A stretch of DNA of 64,000 nt from Streptosporangium carneum (GTDB lineage Bacteria > Actinomycetota > Actinomycetes > Streptosporangiales > Streptosporangiaceae). This document shows, one piece after another, positions 58,812-64,000 of the stretch (the stretch's first letter is position 1; each line of letters begins with the position of its first letter). The notes under the pieces are model-generated. The model ran no database searches, was not told the DNA's origin, and worked only from the letters and a program-made list of their open reading frames with translations. The DNA is taken from assembly GCF_027922005.1 (NCBI RefSeq), contig NZ_BSEV01000016.1, forward strand, positions 1-64,000, given 5' to 3'. The translations under genes were made by a program, and so were the position numbers.

Positions 58812-58939
58812 CCGGTCGTTGAGGGCTCCGTAATGCGGTGGCCTGCGGCTGTGACCCATGGCATGGTGAGTGCGATGGAGATCGTTCCGCGCATGTTCCG
58901 CAGCGGCCGTACCCGTATGCCTCCGAACGTGATCGACGC

Positions 58940-59437
58940 ATGAAGTACGTCGATCTCAACGCCTCGATGACCCTGCCCGGTGGTGTCGTCCATGGTGTCA
59001 TCAGCCCGACCGAGTACCTGGAGCGGCTTCCCGAGTTCGCCGACGCACTGCCGACGGGTGCTCGTGCGTTCGCAGCGGATCCCCAGCACTACGACTTCCA
59101 CGGTCCGCGATGCGTAAAGGACCTCAACCTGGAGCGCATCTCGTTCGGCGAGACCGATGGCGAGAGCTGTATGGAACTCGCGTTCCGGCACAACTGCTGG
59201 AAGCACGAAGAGGACCTCGTCATCCGCTACGAAGGCATGTCGCACTACAGACTCGACATCGCCGCCCCCTCCGGGACCGAACCGCGCAGCGTGGTGATCC
59301 TCGACGAGATCCTGCCGCACCCCGACGGATGCAGCCATGAGATCGCCTTTCGGCCGGGAACGGTCATGGTGGCCTGCCGGGACCTGACCGCTACGTGGGT
59401 GGAGACTGACTGCCCTGAGAAGCCCCCCCACGTCTGA
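58940..59437 (+). CDS. Hypothetical protein
   Basis: 165 aa from the ATG at 58940; a GTG at 58838 is in frame but overlaps nothing useful. The sequence is acidic, rich in His, Asp and Glu, and has three Cys (GPRCVK, HNCWKHE, DGCSHE). No signal peptide or membrane segment is seen, and I recognise no family. It sits just inside the left tRNA-fragment scar and may be cargo of a former integrative element. Confidence 0.6.
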   Translation: MKYVDLNASMTLPGGVVHGVISPTEYLERLPEFADALPTGARAFAADPQHYDFHGPRCVKDLNLERISFGETDGESCMELAFRHNCWKHEEDLVIRYEGMSHYRLDIAAPSGTEPRSVVILDEILPHPDGCSHEIAFRPGTVMVACRDLTATWVETDCPEKPPHV

Positions 59438-59811
59438 GGTCACCGACAGAGTGTCCCGCTGGTCAACGGTGGCAGCGGTTTTCAAGAGCACTGCATTCCT
59501 GGCGTCGGCGACGGCTCTGAACTGCTGCGATGCGTGCGTTCCAGTGTGGGGACTTGAAGATCATCCTGCGCATATCCCGCAGGGGCGGATCTGCTGGACA
59601 AGCTGAACGATCACCACGCAGGCGGCCTCAGTTCGGGCATATGCGGCGCGGACGGTGCAGCGCCCCGGCGGAAGGTCCACCCTCAGATGCTCCTCGGCGC
59701 CGATGTAGTCATGACCATGGACGGAGTCGAAGAGGGACGGGCGGCCGGGCGGAAACCTCCCGCGGCACAGGAGTCCTCGCCCGCTCGCCGGAGGCTCGGC
59801 GCGGGCCGGGA
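59438..59811. other. Intergenic stretch, no gene seen
   Basis: 374 bases between the hypothetical gene and the convergent O-methyltransferase. No RNA gene, repeat or hairpin was recognised. Confidence 0.5.
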
Positions 59812-60858
59812 TCAGCCGTCCGGGTCCTTCGGAGTCGCCTCCACGATGGACAGGACGGTACCGGTGGGGACGACGCGGGACAGCTGCAGATCGGCCGCCT
59901 CGAAAAGCTGCGAGAACTCCTGCGCCGTGCGCTCACGACCGACGAGAGAAGCCATCAGCAGGAGGTCGACGAGCTTCGCCTGGTGCGGGGCGTTGCCGGA
60001 GGGAACCACCGCGTCGATGACCAGGATCCGCCCGCCCGGCCGCATCACCGTACGGCAGTTGCGCAGAATGGTCACGCACTGGTCGTCCTCCCAGTCGTGC
60101 AGGATGCGCTTCAGCAGGTAGACGTCCCCTTCGGGGACCCCGGTGAAGAAGTCCCCCACGGCCAGTTCCCAGCGGCCACCGGTCTCCGCCACGTCCAGCA
60201 GGTGGTGTCGCAGGACGTGCTCGGCGTCGAAGAGCACACCCCGCAGGCCGCCCCTCCGGCCCAGCACCGCCAGCAGCAGCCCGCCCTGGCCCCCGCCGAC
60301 GTCGACGACCACTCCCGAGTCGGGGAATTCGCAGGCCGCGGCGATCGGCACGTTCTCCTGGGCGGACATGGCCGCCATCCCATGGTGGAAGACGGCCGCC
60401 GTCGCCTGATCTTGTGCGAAATAGTCGAAGAACGGCATGCCGAAGAGATCGTCGAACGCCGGGCCGCCCCGCTGCAGGCAGCGTTCCATCTCGCCGGCGG
60501 GCCGCCACATCGACTGGTCCGTGAGCATCAGTACGGCCGACCGCGCTGACAGGGGCGCGTCCATGCGCAGCGCGTCCCCCGCAGGGGTGAGGCGGAACCG
60601 GCCGTCGTCCAACTCCTCGAAGATCCCGCGGGTCGCCGACACCCGCAGGGCCCGGTACAGGCTCTGCGTGTTGACACCCGTACGCCGGGCCAGGTCTTCG
60701 ACGGTACGCGGACCCTCCGCGAGATGATCTGCCACGCCGGTCGCGGCTATGGCCCGCAGGGCGGCCGGGTAATAGAACATGAGTGCTTCGTCGATCAGGA
60801 AGGACGCCGACGCCCGGCCGTCGGCGGTCGCGCTGTCCTGTTCGTGGCGGCCTTCCAT
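59812..60858 (-). CDS. O-methyltransferase, SAM-dependent (hydroxyneurosporene/DmpM-like)
   Basis: 348 aa from the ATG at 60858 (GGGAGG 8 nt upstream). Residues 20-100 form the dimerisation winged helix (TVEDLARRTGVNTQSLYRALR). The SAM site is VVVDVGGGQGGLLLAVL near 185, then VYLLKRILHDWEDDQCVTILRNC near 258 with the catalytic His-Asp pair, and RPGGRILVIDAVVP near 285. Enzymes of this class methylate phenolic hydroxyls in natural products. It lies within the mobile-element region between the two att scars, so it may be cargo. Confidence 0.92.
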   Translation of the reverse strand: MEGRHEQDSATADGRASASFLIDEALMFYYPAALRAIAATGVADHLAEGPRTVEDLARRTGVNTQSLYRALRVSATRGIFEELDDGRFRLTPAGDALRMDAPLSARSAVLMLTDQSMWRPAGEMERCLQRGGPAFDDLFGMPFFDYFAQDQATAAVFHHGMAAMSAQENVPIAAACEFPDSGVVVDVGGGQGGLLLAVLGRRGGLRGVLFDAEHVLRHHLLDVAETGGRWELAVGDFFTGVPEGDVYLLKRILHDWEDDQCVTILRNCRTVMRPGGRILVIDAVVPSGNAPHQAKLVDLLLMASLVGRERTAQEFSQLFEAADLQLSRVVPTGTVLSIVEATPKDPDG

Positions 60859-61189
60859 CGAGGTGCCTCCCTTGGGGGGATCTGCGTGTTCTTCGCCGGT
60901 GCGACGGAGCACGCCGTCCGCTGATTCTGCGGTGTGGGGCCTCGTTCGAGCCTATGGGCCTGCCAGATTTTCAACCATTGGTCCAGGGGGCGATATCCGG
61001 CTGCACCGTGAGTGAGCATAGTGTCGCGCGGCTCACCGGCCCGCCACCCCGGTCGGCCGGTTCTGCGCTGCGGCGAACGGCCAGAGGGGCGAACGGCGGA
61101 AAGGACGCCGGATCCCTCCCGCCGTCAGCTCACTTCCTGGCACCCGCAAGCGCACTCCCAAGCCGCACCAACTCCGCAGGCTGCCCCTC

Positions 61190-61324
61190 TTAGATCAGGC
61201 GACTCGTGTACCCGGCTTCCATCAAGCGCTCGAAGGCCGTCCGGACCTCATCCGGGTACGGCTGTTCGACGGCGAAGCCCTTCTTGGCGTACTCCGTGAT
61301 CCGCTGGGGGGCGCCGACCAGCAT
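61190..61324 (-). CDS. Short hypothetical protein or gene fragment
   Basis: 44 aa from the ATG at 61324 ending AFERLMEAGYTSRLI. The composition is protein-like but no family is recognised, and the frame is open for 62 more codons upstream. The 330 bases on its left (60859-61189) hold no other gene and should carry the O-methyltransferase promoter. Confidence 0.3.
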   Translation of the reverse strand: MLVGAPQRITEYAKKGFAVEQPYPDEVRTAFERLMEAGYTSRLI

Positions 61325-61339
61325 GTTGATAAGGCACCC

Positions 61340-62065
61340 ATGATGACGTATGAGGTAGACCGCCGCAGCGTCGTCAACCACGCTCAGGCGCGGGCACTGC
61401 TGGTTGCTGTGGGGAACCAGCTCCGTAGCGGCCCCCGGCTCGTGGCGTTCTTCGCCGTCATGTACTACGCCGCGCTTCGCCCCGAGGAAGTGGTCAGCCT
61501 CCGGGATCACAACGTGACTCTTCCCAGCCTTGTGCGGAACGAGGAGACCGGCGAATGGGAGGAGCCTGCGGACGCCTGGGGAGAACTACACGTCGCCGTC
61601 GCGGCCCCGTTCGCGGGCCGCGAGTGGACCGACGACGGCGCGCTCCGTGAGGAACGCGCCCTCAAGCACCGCCCCGACGGGCATGCCCGGACTGTGCCCT
61701 GCCCGCCCGCACTGACCAGGCTTCTCCGCACCCACCTCGCCGCCGACTGTGGCAAAGGCCCGGACAGTCGGCTGTTCTGGGGAGAGCAGGGCGGGGAACT
61801 GCCCGGCATCACCTACCGGCGCGCCTGGCAGAAGGCGCGCAAGGCCGTCTTCACCGATCAGGAGTACGCCTCACCGCTCGCCAAGCGGGTCTACGACCTC
61901 CGGCACGCGTGCGTGTCCACCTGACTCAACGCCGGGGTGCCCGCCACCCAGGTCGCCGAGTGGGCGGGGCACAGCGTGGAAGTCCTGCTCAGGATCTACG
62001 CCAAGTGCATCATCGGCCAGGACGAAGCGGCTAAGCGTCGCATTTCCGAGGCACTAGGGGAGTGA
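61340..62065 (+). pseudogene. Tyrosine integrase catalytic domain with a nonsense codon
   Basis: The frame contains the integrase core: MYYAALRPEEVVSL (first catalytic Arg), YDLRHACVST (HxxR variant) and, after a TGA at 61922-61924, LNAGVPATQVAEWAGHSVEVLLRIYAKC with the catalytic Tyr, ending at TGA 62063-62065. Relatives have Trp (TGG) where the TGA is, so one base change broke it. The N-terminal DNA-binding half is missing. A terminator and an att-like tRNA fragment follow within 190 bp. Confidence 0.88.
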
Positions 62066-62147
62066 CGGGCAGGTCCGTTCCCGTGGGAAGGCATTGGGAA
62101 GGATCAACCGCAGACGGCCGGTGAGAGCCGTGGACAGCCGGACATGA

Positions 62148-62192
62148 GAAACCCCCGCTGCCCTGCGTCAGTGCAGGTCAGGCGGGGGTTTC
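62148..62192. terminator. Stem-loop terminator after the integrase
   Basis: GAAACCCCCGC (62148-62158) pairs perfectly with GCGGGGGTTTC (62182-62192). Confidence 0.75.
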
Positions 62193-62206
62193 CGCTGCTT
62201 CTGGTT

Positions 62207-62253
62207 GCGCGCCCTGCAGGATTCGAACCTGCGACCGTCGGATTAGAAGTGGA
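62207..62253 (-). repeat. tRNA-Arg(TCT) 3' fragment, att scar
   Basis: On the minus strand the 47 bp give the anticodon loop CTTCTAA (anticodon TCT, Arg), T arm GCAGGTTCGAATCCTGC and acceptor 3' strand AGGGCGC. The sequence next to it does not supply a D arm or the matching 5' acceptor strand, so this is not a whole tRNA. It repeats 58765-58811 and sits right after an integrase gene, as an att site of an integrative element would. Confidence 0.8.
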
Positions 62254-62699
62254 TTGCTGCTTCTCAGCCTGACAACGCGCTGACCTGCTGACGAGCCATG
62301 TGATCTCACTGGGGCGAGGAGGTGGATCCATGTATGTTCCGGATCTTGAAAATTACTCAGTCTCCGTCGCCGGTCCCCACGCGAGGGCCACGCCTTTCTG
62401 TTGCTCCCCCTTGTGGTAGATCTCGCGGGCGTCGTGTCCCGAGGTCCGGGGCCATCGAAGCCCTGCCAGAGGAGGCGAAGGACGATCGCAGCGCTCTGCC
62501 ACCGGATGATCCACCGATCAGCGTCGTGGCCTACCCCGACTGAGCTACGCGATCTCGTTCTGGCTGCTGCATACAACTCCCGAACTTCGGGATATTAAGG
62601 TAAGTGATCTGCCGCAGCCTGGCATTTTTCCCGCAATCCAACACCTGCAAGCGGATGCAAAAATACTAGAACCTACATATTCGTCCGCTCTCAAATAAA
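62254..62699. other. Intergenic stretch spanning a sharp drop in GC
   Basis: 446 bases without a convincing gene. A minus-strand segment near 62530-62550 looks like a tRNA D arm (GTAGCTCAGTCGGGGTAG) but no full cloverleaf can be drawn. From about 62577 onward the DNA becomes clearly AT-richer. Confidence 0.5.
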
Positions 62700-64000
62700 T
62701 TAACCCAACCCCCACTTGTTGCGGAATCGTTCTAAAGCAAGTCTACAACTCTCACTAGATATACTTAGTTCACGCCGAACCGCAGCTAGCTCATCAAAAG
62801 ATGGTAGCAATCCATTCGGTTTAGCATCAGACGTCATCCCTATGTCAAATTTATCGTCAGAAAACATTTCAATGACGGTTAAACCGAAATAAGCATACAC
62901 CGACAGTTGATGTAATATATGGTCTATCTTTTCATTCCGTCCAACACCTTCTTCTGCGCTATTGCGTTCCATGTCCACGATATCAATTACTGTAGTTAAT
63001 CCGTCTAGAACCTCCAGCGCCTCTTGGATTGACAGTAGAGGCTTGGAATTAATAGTCACTAGAGACATCCTCATCAGGTCAATCGCATACCCGTAGGCGC
63101 TTGCACCGTCCACTCGCGAGATATAATCACGCGCCCCTGCAATAATCTCTCTCATCTCCTCGCAAATTAGCGTAATCGCTAAATCCTCGCGACGAGGCGC
63201 TTTCCTTGTGACGGTGTTTAGTTCTTGATTTATATCTAGCATGCGCCGAGTGGAACGCAGAAGCTCTCTAGGAAGCCCTCCTGAAACGGAATGAACTAGG
63301 GACACAAAAGGGTCGGTAAAACCGAGGACGCGCTGCTGTAATAAGTCTTTCGATTCCCTGAGACTTAATTGATCAATGACCTTAACCTCGTCAAATGCCG
63401 TATCGAACACCGATTTTCCCGCTAGGGCGCGGTGGCCAAAAATTGATCCCACATCCTCTGCCACCGAAACCAAAAAAAAGCAATTGTCTATACCAAATAT
63501 AGATTTAATCTCACTAATAAACCTTTCTGCTTTTTCTGCAGAGCCTATGCGATCTATTTCGTCAATAGCAATTATTACGTGCTTTCCGTAGGACCGCTGC
63601 TCGACAGCTACTTTACCTATAAATTCCCGCAAGCTGCTGACAAGCTCCGGGAGGGTCCATGGAAGATACTTCAATGAGCTACCGCGACTTCCTGACCCCG
63701 TGATCCCAAAAGGAAATGATAATCCTCCAGTAAAAGCCCAAGTTGCCGTACGCTCCATTTGCAATCTAAGGAGGTACTCTCTGGCTTTTAATACAAGAGG
63801 TGGGTCGAAACTACCAAGCAAAGCACGCAGCTTTCCTACACTAGGCCAAATAATCAGAGCCGTAATAATGGCTGCAATCTGAATTGCAAAACGGTGATAA
63901 GACCACCACTCCTGGATCTTTAGCATTACTGTCTGAGTCCACATCAAAAGAGTGGAATATGCACTCTTCAGCAGGTCTTGCCACTGCGGGAAAAAGGACC
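62700..64000 (-). CDS. KAP-like P-loop NTPase, 5'-truncated by the window edge
   Basis: The frame is open to base 64000, so the N-terminus lies beyond the right edge; about 432 residues are visible. A hydrophobic segment (FAIQIAAIITALIIW) comes before the Walker B motif HVIIAIDEIDRIG. KAP-family NTPases carry membrane helices between Walker A and Walker B, which fits. Walker A would be in the missing part. Following blocks (SIFGIDNCFFLVSVAEDVG, DQLSLRESKDLL, SGGLPRELLRSTRRML) resemble the sensor and lid of STAND/AAA-like ATPases. The gene is far AT-richer than the rest of the window, a sign of recent transfer. KAP NTPases occur in anti-phage systems. Confidence 0.75.
   Translation of the reverse strand, partial: SFFPQWQDLLKSAYSTLLMWTQTVMLKIQEWWSYHRFAIQIAAIITALIIWPSVGKLRALLGSFDPPLVLKAREYLLRLQMERTATWAFTGGLSFPFGITGSGSRGSSLKYLPWTLPELVSSLREFIGKVAVEQRSYGKHVIIAIDEIDRIGSAEKAERFISEIKSIFGIDNCFFLVSVAEDVGSIFGHRALAGKSVFDTAFDEVKVIDQLSLRESKDLLQQRVLGFTDPFVSLVHSVSGGLPRELLRSTRRMLDINQELNTVTRKAPRREDLAITLICEEMREIIAGARDYISRVDGASAYGYAIDLMRMSLVTINSKPLLSIQEALEVLDGLTTVIDIVDMERNSAEEGVGRNEKIDHILHQLSVYAYFGLTVIEMFSDDKFDIGMTSDAKPNGLLPSFDELAAVRRELSISSESCRLALERFRNKWGLG

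Noticed and set aside
62490-62560. Minus-strand D-arm-like sequence that might complete the tRNA-Arg fragment at 62207
   Set aside because: GTAGCTCAGTCGGGGTAG looks like a D arm, but the preceding bases do not pair with the acceptor strand AGGGCGC and 270 bp separate the parts. No cloverleaf can be drawn.

Overview
The window is high-GC DNA with GTG/ATG starts, NRPS genes, MbtH and Streptomyces-like secreted proteins. It comes from a filamentous actinomycete; the family cannot be fixed from the sequence. The last 1.4 kb at the right edge has a visibly lower GC content.

Bases 1-36361 are the right-hand part of a nonribosomal peptide cluster, and more modules must lie left of base 1. Two collinear NRPS proteins read A(partial)-T / C-A(Gly-like)-T / C-A-T-E // C-A-T / C-A(Pro-like)-T-TE. 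A third protein (15937-19185) is a free-standing [C-remnant]-A-T-TE unit. Its thioesterase-like domain has Cys where Ser is usual, as in the aminoacyl shuttle enzymes SyrC and CmaE. It is followed, with ATGA overlaps, by an argininosuccinate-lyase-like protein and a GHMP (threonine-type) kinase, then by a cysteine-synthase/ATP-grasp fusion. This is the 2,3-diaminobutyrate gene set known from friulimicin- and pacidamycin-type clusters. A seven-gene minus-strand operon (25932-32047) encodes a SyrP-like oxygenase, tryptophan 2,3-dioxygenase, a DrrAB-type exporter, MbtH, an alpha/beta hydrolase and a kynurenine-3-monooxygenase-like FMO. A divergent pair encodes a tryptophan halogenase and a flavin reductase. 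A second SyrP-like oxygenase and a DedA protein complete the set. The module order Gly-(D-X)-X-Pro-TE plus diaminobutyrate recalls amphomycin/friulimicin lipopeptides that bind undecaprenyl phosphate. DedA proteins flip that lipid, so the DedA gene is a candidate self-resistance determinant. Halogenase plus dioxygenase recalls the chlorokynurenine route of taromycin, here with an added FMO and no kynureninase in view.

Bases 36.4-53.7 kb look like ordinary chromosome: YceI, an SH3b/protein-glutaminase-like protein, ADP-ribosylglycohydrolase, a PP2C-like protein, a nuclease-fold protein, a one-chain ABC exporter, a PhyH oxygenase next to cobT, a methyltransferase, an MFS exporter and several small secreted proteins.

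Bases 54-62.3 kb are a graveyard of mobile DNA. It holds an IS5-like remnant joined to a tyrosine recombinase with a nonsense codon, an IS630-like remnant cut into a small gene, and two broken integrases each followed by the same 47-bp tRNA-Arg 3' fragment (att scars). A few secreted-protein genes and an O-methyltransferase lie among them. From about 62.6 kb to the right edge is an AT-richer KAP-like P-loop NTPase gene that runs out of the window.
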